NCBI GenBank assembly: GCA_020466095.1 | Contig: CM035808.1 | Location: forward strand, 76,285,633 to 76,349,632 | From: Chlorops oryzae | Taxonomy: Eukaryota > Arthropoda > Insecta > Diptera > Chloropidae | Direction of reading: 5' to 3' | Length of the DNA stretch: 64,000 bases | Shown: positions 21,187 through 32,111 of the stretch, piece by piece | Position numbering within the stretch: the first letter of the stretch is position 1 | Layout: each line of letters starts with the position of its first letter | Notes under the pieces: model-generated | Database searches by the model: none | Seen by the model: the letters and a program-made list of their open reading frames with translations, nothing else | What the model was told of the DNA's origin: nothing | Made by a program: the position numbers and the translations under genes

Positions 21187-24100
21187 ATGTTGCATATTAA
21201 TCTCAAATTCAGTAACTATGTGACTGTGAAAACATCTTTGAATGGGTCTACGGCTACATTCTTGCTGGATACGGGTTCAGATATTTGCATCATTAAAAAT
21301 AATCGGCTGAATAAAAATGATCTTGACCAATCTAAATTTTTTAACCTATCAGGAATAAGCGAGGGTTTAATCAAAACACAGGGGACACTAACTGCAAACA
21401 TTTTTATAAGCAATTTTGAATTTAACTTTGAATTTCATGCAGTGGAAGAAAATTTTCCGATCCCTTGTGACGGAATTATTGGGTTAAATTTCATAAAATT
21501 CTTCAATTGTGCTCTCGATTACCAAAATTACGGCCCTAGTTGGTTAATTTTACGACCTTATTTCACCAATAGTGATATAGCTATAAAAATTTTGGACTCA
21601 CATGAGCCAAATGTCCTTTTTCTACCAGCTAGGCATGAAGTGATTCAAAAAATAACAATAAAATCCGAAGAAGAAAACATTTTGATTCCAAATCAAGAAC
21701 TAATAGAAGGTGTGTATATTGCAAACACAATAGTAAATTCACAAAGCCCTTACGTTAAAATTATAAACACAAATGACAAGCATTTAAATGTACGACTAAA
21801 TCAAATTGAAACTGAAAGTCTAAATAATTATTGGGTTTTGCAAATAAACCCCGTTAAGGACAATAGCGAGCGGAAACACACTGTACTTTCAAAAATAAAA
21901 AACAATTGCCCCATTCCTTTTCAAGAAAAATTAAAAAATCTATGTTCTGAATATACTGATGTTTTTGGTTTAGAAACCGATATAGGGACTTATAATAATT
22001 TCTATAAACAAAAGTTGCATTTAAAAGATGACACGCCAGTGTACATCAAAAATTACAGAACTCCCCATGAACAAAAACCTGAAATAAACAGGCAAATCAA
22101 TAAAATGCTCAATGATGGAATTATTGAGCCATCGAACTCAGAATATAATTCCCCCATTCTTCTGGTTCCAAAAAAATCACTACCAAACTCCACTGAGAAA
22201 AAATGGAGATTGGTGTACGACTATCGACAAGTCAATAAAAAGCTAGCATCGGATAAATACCCTTTACCCAGAATTGACGATATTCTGGATGAACTTGGTA
22301 GAGCAAAATATTTTTCCTGTCTAGATTTGATAGCCGGTTTTCACCAGATGGAATAAGATGAAGACCCTAGGGACATTACATCCTTTTCAAGTGACCAAGG
22401 CTCTTTCCGCTTTAAGCGACTACCATTTGGCTTAAAAATAGCCCCTAACTCCTTTCAGCGCATGATGAATCTGGCCTTTGCAGGTCTTGGCCCAAACAGA
22501 GCATTCGTTTACATGGATGACTTAATAGTCATCGGATGTTCCGAAAATCATACGCTCAACAATCTAAAATCTGTGTTTGATATTTGTAGAAAAACTAACC
22601 TAAAGCTTAATCCGGATAAATGTAATTTTTTCAATGCAGAAGTTATTTTCCTGGGGCATAAATGCACTGATAAAGGCATTTTGCCGGATGATTCAAAAGC
22701 GGACAAAATCAGAAATTATCCAAAACCAACCAACGCAGATGAAGCCAAAAGATTTATCGCTTTCGTAAATTATTACAAGAGATTTGTCCCAAATTTTTCA
22801 CAACATGCAACACATACCACAAAATTAACACGGAAAAATTTTCCTTTTGTATGGACAAAAGAATGCGAAGATGCGTTTAACTATCTTAAAAACTCCCTAC
22901 TGAGCCCAAAAATTTTGAAATACCCAGACTTCGCAAGACCATTCTGCATAACGACTGACGCCAGCAAAATCGCATGCGGCGCAGTTTTGAGTCAGGAACA
23001 AAACGGCACCCAATTACCCATTGCTTTTGCCTCTCGATCCTTCACTAAAGGTGAGCAAAACAAATCAGTCATAGAGCAAGAGCTTACAGCCATTCATTGG
23101 GCTATAAATTTTTTCAAGCCATACGTATATGGTACAAGGTTTCTAGTTAAAAGTGACCATAAGCCACTCACTTACCTTTTTGCCCTAAAAAACCCCTCAT
23201 CGAAATTAACGGGCATGAGATTAGACTTGGAAGAGTTTGACTTTGATATAGAATATATCAAAGGCAAACACAATTGTGGAGCAGATGCTCTCTCACGAAT
23301 TGATTTTGGGCAAATCAAGGAAATGAATAAGCAAAATGCTACCATATTGAAAGTTACAACACGTTCAAGCACCAAACAAGACTAACCAAAAAGAAACAAA
23401 TATAAATCACCAACAAATAAATAAACCAGTATGCTTACAAGTGTATGAACCATTAACAAATGATGAACTAAAAAAGTTGAAAACCCTTAGTTATTCTAAG
23501 AAAAATAGCGCTATAAAAATAAAACACGGAAAAATAACCGTGAATGAAGTCAACATAAATGACTTGATTGTTAACGAGAAAATCGCTTTAGAGCAATTAT
23601 TCTCGAGACTTGAAAAATTAGTCGGCAATCAAGGGCATAAAAATTTTAAAATTAAACAGAATGATGAGCTCTTTGAATATACAAACAAAAATGACTTCAA
23701 AACTAAGGGTAACCAAATTCTAAAATCGGTAACAATAGCAATCGCGCCCCAATTAAAAACGGTCACTGACATAAACGAACGCCTTCAAATTCTAGAAAAG
23801 TTTCATAATGACCCTGTTTTAGGTGGCCACGCAGGTGTCACGAGATTACTTGCAAAATTACGTAGATATTTCACATGGAAAAATATGTACAAAGACGTAC
23901 GAGCTTATGTCAGGAAATGCGTTGATTGTCTAAGAAACAAATCCTATAACGTCCCAAAAGAACCACTCGTTATAACTCAAACACCTAAGAATTCCTTTGA
24001 TACAGTACAAATCGATACAGTAGGCCCATTACCAAAGCCAAATAGTGGTAATGAATATATCGTCACAATCATATGCGACCTTTCAAAATTCCTAATAGCA

Positions 24101-24804
24101 GCTGCAATTCCCGATAAATCCGCAAAATCCGTTGCCAATGCCATCGTAGAACAGTGCATTCTCCGTTACGGATCTTTCAAAACTGTTCTTACTGATATGG
24201 GCACGGAATATCAAAATCAGGTATTCACAGAAATATGCAATTTACTTAAAATTAAACATAACACTTCCACACCATATCATCATCAAACTCTACTTGGTAC
24301 AGTGGAGAGGAGTCACCGTACGTTCAACGAATACATACGATCATATCTGTCACAAGATCGATCAGACTGGGACGAATGGCTCCAATTTTTCACATACTGC
24401 TACAATACTACTCCATCAACGGTTCATAACTACACCCCTTTTGAATTAGTCTTTGGAAGAACAGCACCCCCTTTTGACTTCACCACGACGAATACAATAG
24501 ACCCACTTTACAATCTAGAGGCATATGATAAGGAATTGAAATATAGGCAAAAAAACGAGCAATAAAACTCATTGAAAAATATAAGCAAAGGAATAAAGAA
24601 AATTTTGACAAAAATGCGACAGCACAAAACATATGTCCAAAAAACTCAGTTAATCTAAAAAATGAAGCAGGTCATAAACTAGAAGGACTGTTTAAAGGCC
24701 CTTATACAGTAATAGAATTAGATCAGCTAGGTAATTGTAAATTAGAATTAAATGGTAAACATACTTTAGTTCATAAAGACAGATTGAAACTAGCACCTAA
24801 ATGA
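21187..24804 (+). pseudogene. pol: pol of 412/mdg1-like element, broken
   Basis: Protease: FLLDTGSDICII near residue 25. RT: KWRLVYDYRQVNKKL, then DLIAGFHQM, a TAA nonsense codon at 22354-22356, and the YMDD box in the same frame at about 22513. RNase H: TTDASKIACGAVLSQ. A frameshift near 23380 moves to the integrase frame (23441-24565), which has the HHCC zinc finger (CVDCLRNK end) and the D, D and E residues (QIDTVGPL, LTDMGTEY, GTVERSH). A second frameshift near 24560 leads to a GPY/F tail (LFKGPYTVIEL) ending at TGA 24802. The element cannot make a full Pol. Confidence 0.9.
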
Positions 24805-25062
24805 TATTTTTCTTATCAATTAGATCTACAAATTAAATCTCATTGCCTTTTAAACACAATAAAATAATGGCTCAAGATATTTATTAAATCTTAATAATAA
24901 GTAAGAATAAAACTACCACTGAATTATTGTATACGATTGAATAAGACTATATAAATAACTATAAATTAATATATAATTTAATATCTATTAAATCTAATAT
25001 CAAAACATTAAGCTTTAGTGAAAAATCTTTAAATTGAGTAGCTAACAATTTAAGAATTTTTC

Positions 25063-25077
25063 AAAAAAGAGGGGAGG
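25063..25077 (+). promoter_or_regulatory. Polypurine tract
   Basis: AAAAAAGAGGGGAGG directly before the 3' LTR, the plus-strand primer for reverse transcription. Confidence 0.8.
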
Positions 25078-25530
25078 TGTCATAAATAAAGGTGTCATGA
25101 ATAAATGCAACTAAGGTCAAGCATGCATAAATGCAACTAAACTCAAAACACAATAAAAAGGGTCAAGAATGCAATGCCCATTAGCAAGCGTAGCGAATCA
25201 CTGTTTTTTAGTTCTTATCATTTCTTTTTTAACGCGTGTACGTCTGAAGTCAGCAATCTAACCCGCTGGTTGATGTTTTGCTCTATACATGTCAAGAACA
25301 ACATATGTGCGCTTGGCACTTAAGATCAAATGACCGTTGCATTCTTTGAAGGTCACCATGTGTAGAAACGTATGTTACATTCGATATAAGTACTGGAAAT
25401 AAATTGTAAGAAAATATAGTCAATGATATGGACTCCTCTAGTTGGCACCACCAGTGTTAACCAACATAGCTGGACAAATAAACCAAATAAAAATTAACAA
25501 TAAACATAACTAAAGCCTTTTAATTTATAT
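25078..25530 (+). repeat. 3' LTR of 412/mdg1-like element (first 445 bp plus TSD of insertion)
   Basis: Matches 18532-18984 with scattered substitutions and an 8 bp insertion (GGTCACCA region near 25351). The TATA box is altered to GATATAAG. It is cut at ATAT (25527-25530) by the insertion of the minus-strand element. The remaining CTATTAAA is at 39499-39506. Confidence 0.9.
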
Positions 25531-26329
25531 TGTTAAAAGGTTTTCCGTGCGTATTCTTGGAAGAAGGATACACCTGAATCCTCTTTTTCATGTAAAAATA
25601 AAAACAAGGACAAACAATAAATTCATTCAAATTCTTTTATTAATTTATAGTCCTCTTGTTTATTTTACATGAATTATTCCTAAGCTAAAACTCCTTCTTA
25701 CACTCGAAATACTTCCTAGTACTAACTAACACTTAAAGTCCACGTTCTAGTCGCTGTTGCCGCTTGATGAGTACAGCCGATTCGAATTGAGACCTTGGAA
25801 ACTAAAATGCAAGTCCTCTTCCAGATATCGATCATTTGCTTATATAGGGAGAAAGTGTCTAGTCTTCACTTTCTCACTGGGATGTCGCAATCTGGAATAC
25901 CGTTGTTGTGTTGCAATACTATTTCGAAATTGACATTTCGCAACCTCTTGTTGTTGTTGACCCATTTTGATGCTTGAATTCAATATGTACGAGTTTGCCG
26001 AAACTGCAACCCTTGCTGTTTTCTTGCTCGTCATTCTCGCTGCCCGCCGTTCTCGCCTGTCGTCGTTCTCACTCTTTGTTGTTCTCGCTGTTCGTCGCTT
26101 TGGCTGTCGTTTACTTCTTTATGCCAACGATCATATTACCTTGCGGCTGTTGGCTTCGCCTTTGAGTTTGTTTGTTGTTGTTGTTCTGGCCTTAAAAGTG
26201 AGCTTGCAGTTTTTTCTCAGCTTTCACTTCAAGGTCTTTGGCTATTTCACTCACAGCTGATTATGTTTTGGTTATGACGGTCGATCAGAGGCGATACAGA
26301 AGGGTTGTGAGTAGAGACGACTCACAACA
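25531..26329 (-). repeat. 3' LTR of Ulp1-bearing gypsy element
   Basis: Identical to 38696-39494 except for about two positions (T/G near 25650 and T/G near 26315). A minus-strand TATA box (CCTATATAAGC) lies at 25838-25848. Confidence 0.95.
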
Positions 26330-26343
26330 TCCCTCCCCCTTTT
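26330..26343 (-). promoter_or_regulatory. Polypurine tract
   Basis: Minus strand reads AAAAGGGGGAGGGA directly next to the 3' LTR. Confidence 0.85.
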
Positions 26344-27239
26344 CATGGAAGTCACGAACATCGTGACGTAGAGAAGATTCGCCAACATCGTGTAGATCTT
26401 ACTTCTGGGCAACTTGGACTTTTGCCCCTGCTTTCGTTATAGAGCCGGTGATGAAAATTTGAGACGATTTTCCTGACTGTCTGAGCTCTGTTGTTACGCA
26501 GGCCTGGTGTTATTCTTGAAATTTGGTTGCAATTGTTACTGGTGCTGAGAAAGAGTGAAGGAAGTTGCGGAGGCAATCGATATATTTGCTGATGTATTCT
26601 GCTGTCGAGATGATAATGCATTGGTATTTGCGGATGCATTCGATGTTGTTGCTGATGCATTTAACTTTGTTGTTGAGATGATAGACCGAAGAATTTTGCA
26701 TTTTTACTAAAGATTAGTCGTTGATTTGGGGCTAAGGCAACTGATCCGGTTGCCCCCTTCCCCCCATACGATGACTGATTTTGTGGGCTTATTAATGTGC
26801 TTTCTTTAGTTGTTATTCGGAGGAAAATGCATACTAAATAGCCCAGTTGACTGTTGTGGAAATATGTTCCCCAAGGATGTGACGGTGTGCCGCATGTTTT
26901 GTATGCCAAATAAACGTCTGTACTGCTGTTGTTGGTGCTGTTATCGTTGATGTGCCTTCGATTTCGCTGACTTATTAGCTTATTTTAACTTATTAAATCT
27001 AAGAATGTTATTCCTCTTAACAGTATTTTCCACCACCTTTTCTTATTGATCTATCTATTTCTATTTCTTATTCTTGTTATTTATTATTCTAATTAATTTT
27101 TTATTTTTTTATTTTTTTATTTTTTTTTTTTTTTTTTTTTTTTTTTTCAATTTTTAAACTTACGTTAGCAAAATGTCAATTTTTTCTTAATTTTAAAGCC
27201 ATGTGTACCAATGATAATTTATTTGAACTCATATTTTGG
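26344..27239 (-). other. Non-coding 3' region of Ulp1-bearing element
   Basis: No conserved ORF. It includes a run of about 29 A on the minus strand (27120-27148) flanked by A/T-rich sequence, and a CAACAACAAC-type low-complexity stretch near 26560-26680 and 26920-26960. Confidence 0.5.
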
Positions 27240-28088
27240 CTATTTTTCGCATTTAGATATTTCGATTTTAAACTTATTTGTGTTATCCATTCTTAGCTTA
27301 ACAATTTTCCCATTAAGTTCTACAGTTCTTGTAATTACAGAGCGTTTGCGTTTTTCTTTTTTTATCGATTTCAGAATTTTATGGAGATATACATTTTCTT
27401 CTAAGCTTAAATCTACCGAGTTTGTGTTATTTTCTTTTAGGCCCCATTTTCTCAGCTGAGTGGCCAAAAATGGTCTTGTTATTCTGCACGTTTTTTCAAA
27501 TATTTCCTTACTGGGTATGCCATTGTTACCTTCTTCTAACGATATTAACATTTGTTCCGCGAATCTAAGTATAAATAACCCGCAATCTACAAAATTGGTT
27601 TGTTGAGGGCAATTAACATATATTGGTTTTAAGTTTTTCGTAAAATTTTTTTCCGTTATGTTACTCAAGATATCAAAAAATTTTTCCATATTTTTTACTA
27701 TTTCGGATGCGTCATGTGGCTTCAGAGAGTCCCAAATGTGCATTTGGTCGTCTCTTATTACCATTAACATCCAGTGGTTGCTCTCGCATACTGGAAATAT
27801 CCAGTTCTCCACCCGTTCCACAACAATGTTTTTTGTTAAGTTTCTTATTCTCGATAGGGCTATTGAATAATCCGCTTTCGCGGCTGCCTTTATTCCCTCG
27901 TAAGTAAATGAACTGCAGATATGTACCTTAGTTTCTATTGTCTTATGTTTCTTCATAAGCCAATTCAAAAAAACATTAATGTGGACATCTGCCAACCACT
28001 GGTTGTTAATGATTCTTTCGTAATCATTATGTGTTATATATGTTGTTCTATTTCCTATTTTATAGGAACAAATGTTTGAAAATGTCAT
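27240..28088 (-). CDS. Ulp1/SENP-like cysteine protease, third ORF of LTR element
   Basis: A 282 aa open frame, ATG at 28088, with an in-frame TAA just upstream. The order and spacing of the C48 (Ulp1) catalytic residues are present: His105 in SNHWMLMV, Asp120 in MHIWDSL, Gln162/163 and Cys169 in CPQQTNFVDCGLFILRF. The WLADVHINVFLNWL region upstream fits the N-terminal part of the Ulp1 fold. Ulp1/SENP enzymes cleave SUMO or related modifiers. The ORF lies where gypsy-type elements have env, between pol and the PPT, in the same orientation. A TTTTCTTTAG acceptor-like site lies about 100 bp upstream, so expression from a spliced RNA is possible. The C-terminal 90 residues are basic and unassigned. 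Capture of a host or DNA-transposon gene is the likely origin. Confidence 0.85.
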   Translation of the reverse strand: MTFSNICSYKIGNRTTYITHNDYERIINNQWLADVHINVFLNWLMKKHKTIETKVHICSSFTYEGIKAAAKADYSIALSRIRNLTKNIVVERVENWIFPVCESNHWMLMVIRDDQMHIWDSLKPHDASEIVKNMEKFFDILSNITEKNFTKNLKPIYVNCPQQTNFVDCGLFILRFAEQMLISLEEGNNGIPSKEIFEKTCRITRPFLATQLRKWGLKENNTNSVDLSLEENVYLHKILKSIKKEKRKRSVITRTVELNGKIVKLRMDNTNKFKIEISKCEK

Positions 28089-28293
28089 TATTAATTAGTA
28101 TTACCCAATGTTCGTCCACGTGCACTGATTTCGATTGTAATGCTCCTTCTTGTTTTTGCCTTCTCCGGTTACCTTCTAAAGAAAACTGAGACGAATATTT
28201 AATATTAATGTGCGAAAAGTTATTACGTTCCCTTTCGTTTACTATCTTTTGCTTTAAAAATTTTTTATTATTTTTTATTAATTGTCAAATTGC

Positions 28294-28400
28294 ATTTTTG
28301 CATATCGAGATTGGCAGGCCAATAAACTTTTTAAATTTTGTATTCGTTTTGTTGAAATGAAAAATTTTTTTAATTTTTTTTTTTTTTTTTTTTCTAAATG
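28294..28400 (-). repeat. Poly(A)-bearing direct repeat, copy 2
   Basis: Similar to 31018-31131: a block containing TTGGCAGGCCAAT (plus strand) followed by a poly(T) run. Once the LOA element is removed, the two copies would lie about 130 bp apart, as a tandem pair. Confidence 0.7.
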
Positions 28401-28418
28401 CCTTGTCATTGTAGTTTT

Positions 28419-30997
28419 ATTATTATTATTATTATTATTATAAGGCTATGAGTGCACCGCGACCTGATAGATCTTTTGTGCAGCCTATGTTCCCTAGAAA
28501 AGATTTAGACTTTTTATGAATCTCAGTGTTTCCAAGGGACTAAATTGGCTGATGGCCCGGGGACCCAAAGTACTTGCCCCTAGACATACAAGTCTACGCC
28601 TAGCCGCCGCCGGGCATGTACATAGTACATGCTCCGCTGTTTCCTGTTCAGCTCCGCACAGCCTACAGATATCTTCGTTTACCACCGCCAGCTTCTTCAG
28701 GTGGTAATTTAATTTACAGTGCCCTGTTAAGAACTCAGTGTAAATCTTAATATTTTTCCTACTGAGGTTAAGAATAGTTTCCGGCCTGATAGTCCTGAGA
28801 TTTATTAGCCTTTTGGCCTGCCGCATGCCTTTGTGGGCTCTCCAGTAGTCCTTTAGGCTATTTTTCTCCCATTTTCTAATCAGGTCATTTTTGAAGCTTA
28901 AATTAACCCCGCAGAAGGGTTCTGGTCCTATGAAGGAATTTGCCGCAGCCCTTTTGGCCAGGCAGTCTGCCCTTTCATTGCCCTCATGTCCCTCATGACC
29001 TGGTATCCAGAAAAGAGTAACTTTGTTCCTCTTGGATAGAGTCTGAAGGAGATTGTAGCATTCATAAACCTGTTTTGAGTTTACTGTGAATGCCATCAAG
29101 GATTTTAAAGCTGCTTGACTATCAGAGAAAATACATATGTTGGAACCAGATGTGTTCCTTCGTATGCATTCTCTAATACACAGCTCTAGGGCGTGGACCT
29201 CCGCCTGAAAAATGGATGATGTTTTTCCCATTGCAGCTGCTTTCTGGAAGTTGGGTCCGACAACCCCAGCCCCTACGCTGCCATCTTCCATTTTGGACCC
29301 GTCAGTGTACCATTTTTGCGAGTCCTCTTCCAATCTTATACTGTTGTTTCTCCACGAGTCGCGGTCACTGATGACTACCTCGTATGTTCTGGAGAAGATG
29401 AATTTTTTGAGCATCTTATCAGATAGCTCCATGCATGGAGTACCCCAGAAGAGATCTAGGGCCTTTATGTGCCCTCTGAGGTTCCCTTCTTTAAGACTGC
29501 TCAAGTTTGGTAGCCTGAGTGCTGCACATGCTGCTTCCCTCTTTATAGCTATATGAAGAGGTATGAGACCTGTGAGCATTCCCAGGCTTGCCGGTGGACA
29601 AGTTCTCATCGCACTTGTCACGCTCAAGCAGGCTACTCTGTGTACCTTATTCAGGATAATCTGAGCCTTAACTTGATCAACTTTTGGCCACCATGCCAAG
29701 GATGCATATGTAATCATTGGCAAGATGACTGTTTTGAAGGACCACGCCATCATTTTTGGTCGTACGCCCCAGGTTTTCCCATACAGCCTTTGACACGCAT
29801 ACGTTGCTCTCAAGGCCTTGTTTGAGACATATGTTATATGCTTGTTCCATGTGAGTGTTTTGTCTAGGATAACACCTAGATATTTCATCTCATCGGAAAG
29901 AGTTAGCACTTCCCCTCCAAGAATTAAAGCTCCAATGTTACGCTTTCGTTTCCTAGTGAAGGGAACTACTGTTGTTTTGGCTGGATTGATTGTAAGTCCT
30001 TTTTCTTGGCACCACTTAGAAGTGATGTCAAGGGCTAGTTGCATGCGATCCGTTATGGTTGAGTCAAATTTGCCTCTAACCACAATTATAAGATCGTCAG
30101 CAAAGCCCTGAACTTCGAATCCGGTTTCATCAAGAATCTGAAGCAGTTCATCGATGACTAATATCCAAAGGAGTGGGGACATTACTCCTCCCTGGGGACA
30201 GCCTTTTGTTGTCCTTACGGTTAGTGTTTTTTCCCCTGACTCATAGACTACTGTTCTCCAGCGGAGCATATCCAGTGTCCATGCAATGATCAATCTTGGA
30301 ATATTTTTCCTGATCATTGCTGCCTCTATGGAATTAAATGACGCATTGTCAAAGGCTCCCTGTATATCAATTGAAGTACAGAGAGCTATTTCTTTACTGT
30401 CCAAAGCCCTTTCGATCTTTGTCGTAAGGCTGTGTATTGCAGTATCAGTGGATTTGCCTGCTTGATAGGCATATTGTTCCGGATGCAGTGGGAATCTCTC
30501 GAGGAAGACTTCCCTGATATACTGATCCAGTATCTTCTCCATTGTTTTGAGAAGAAATGATGTCAGGCTTATTGGTCTAAAAGCCTTGGGCACATGCACC
30601 TCTTGTCTCCCTGGTTTTGGGATGAAGGCTACTCTTGCCCGTGCCCAGTCTTTTGGCACTACGCCTAATTGAAGGCTTGCCCTAAAGATTTTCAACAGGG
30701 TTGGCGCTAATATTTCTATACCTTGCTGCAAAAAGCAAGGCTGAATATTATCAACACCAGCGGATTTAAAGGGACTGAAAGTGGAGATAGCCCATTTAAT
30801 TTTATTTACGGTAATAATTTTACGAGTTAGTGATCGATCTCGCCTGGTCGACACCAAGAATTTTATTTCCTCGGTTGTTTCTGCGTTCTCTTCACATCTA
30901 ACACAGCCCGGAAAGTGTGTGTCCAGCAATAGCTGTCCCGTTTCTTCCAGACTCTCTGTAAATGTACCATCAGCCTTTTTCAAAGTGGAAAGGCCGT
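28419..30997 (-). mobile_element. 5'-truncated LOA/I-type non-LTR retrotransposon
   Basis: Flanked by a perfect 13 bp duplication (TCATTGTAGTTTT at 28406-28418 and 30998-31010). On the minus strand it starts inside the RT region and ends in a (TAA)n tail at 28419-28442. Upstream ORF1 and the endonuclease are missing, as in normal 5' truncation. It lies inside the Ulp1-bearing LTR element. Confidence 0.92.
28494..30997 (-). CDS. Reverse transcriptase-RNase H of LOA-like element, truncated
   Basis: An uninterrupted frame of about 834 codons. RT blocks: VAFIPKPGR, FRPISLTSFLLKTMEK, the SIDIQGAFDN palm motif, KGCPQGGVMSPLLW, and the catalytic GFADDLIIVV. RNase H: WYTDGSKMEDGSVGAGVV, FQAEVHALE, SDSQAALKSL, GNERADCLAKRA. 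A C-terminal CCHC-type finger reads CRLCGAEQETAEHVLCTC. The RNase H domain plus (TAA)n tail point to the LOA/I groups; the RT wording looks LOA-like to me. The apparent start ATG comes from the target-site duplication, not from the element. No stops, so the insertion is young. Confidence 0.9.
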
Positions 30998-31017
30998 TCA
31001 TTGTAGTTTTAAAATTG

Positions 31018-31090
31018 ATTTTATTAATTTTCGAATTGCATTTTTGCGTTTCGAAATTGGCAGGCCAATGAACTTTTTAATTTTTGAAAC

Positions 31091-31128
<38 letters not shown>

Positions 31129-31131
31129 CAA
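31018..31131 (-). repeat. Poly(A)-bearing direct repeat, copy 1
   Basis: Contains a block with TTGGCAGGCCAATGAAC followed by a run of about 40 T (plus strand, 31088-31128). Belongs to the LTR element, just outside the LOA insertion. Confidence 0.7.
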
Positions 31132-32111
31132 TGACTTTCAAACAAAGAAACTGAATGTGTCAATTTTGATTTTGTGCGAGAGCGAATGCTCTCTATTTCT
31201 GGATAAACGGGAGAGACCATGTATTGTTCTTGCTTATTTTATCACAGGCAGTGATCGCTCTTCATGCCTCAAATGTGTGGTTTTGAAATTCTTTGTGCTT
31301 GGAATTTTACTCTTAATCAGCAAAAATGTTTGAGCTGTTAAAAAATATGTATTCAGTTGAGTTGTTGTGGCTTTCAATTATACGCCGTTCGGGAAAAATT
31401 TTATTTAAAGTAGTTGTGTTAATTAAAAATCAATAAAAATTTAGTTGTGCTTTCATATTCTTAGTGAGGAAAAAGTGATTTTACGCATATTCTTCGCGCG
31501 ATTTTGTTTTTATAATTCGAAAAGGTTCATACCAAGCGAATTGTCTGTATTTGAATTTAATTTTCCAGACGATCGCTTGGTAATTTCTTTTGAATTATTT
31601 CATCTTTTATTTTCGTCTATGTGAGGTGAGCGCTGTTGAATTGAACGTGCTACTTTTAAAATTTTGTCTTAATTGTTGTTCTCCTAGGTCCTGCAAATCT
31701 ATTTTCTTTTTGGATTTTATTCATTGTTTGTTCAGGGGTACCAACTGTACCCTTTTTGGTGAGTTGTTCCAATACAACATTAAATTTCCGCAAATATTAA
31801 ATAAATATTTTCCTTAGGTTTTCAGAAATTGTTCAATTACTGGATTGTGCGTAACTATGTATGATTAAATATTTATTTTAGTCGGCTAACCTAATTTAAT
31901 TGTCTACTAACTTTTGTTCTCTCAGAGCAGTGCTTCCGAACCAGTGGGCCATGGTTTTAACCGTGACCAAAATTTGTATCAATAAACTAACCGTAAAAAT
32001 TCCAAAAAAGTGCGGGAGAAAAACTATTTCAATGTATCTTCAACACACAACAATGTTCCGTCAACACATTTGGATCAAACTGATCGCAACAAAAGGTTAA
32101 GAAACGCTGAC
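31132..32111 (-). other. Non-coding spacer after pol in Ulp1-bearing element
   Basis: About 1 kb with no conserved ORF on either strand, between the pol stop codon and the poly(A) repeats. It is unusually long for a gypsy-type element. Confidence 0.5.

Larger units (their letters stand above)
18532..25530 (+). mobile_element. 412/mdg1-like LTR retrotransposon (older, interrupted)
   Basis: A Ty3/gypsy-group element with 453 bp LTRs. Its 3' LTR is split: the last 8 bp (CTATTAAA) lie at 39499-39506, beyond the younger element inserted at 25531-39494. The target duplication GTAT is at 18528-18531 and 39507-39510. Order: LTR, PBS, three short leader ORFs, gag, pol (protease, RT, RNase H, integrase, GPY/F), PPT, LTR. 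No env. RT sequence and leader ORFs suggest the 412/mdg1 lineage. Two nonsense changes and two frameshifts make it inactive. The LTRs differ by several substitutions and an 8 bp indel. Confidence 0.9.

Noticed and set aside
25967..26260. 97-codon plus-strand ORF repeated at 39132-39425
   Set aside because: Lies wholly inside the two LTR copies, on the opposite strand to the element; it is duplicated only because the LTR is.
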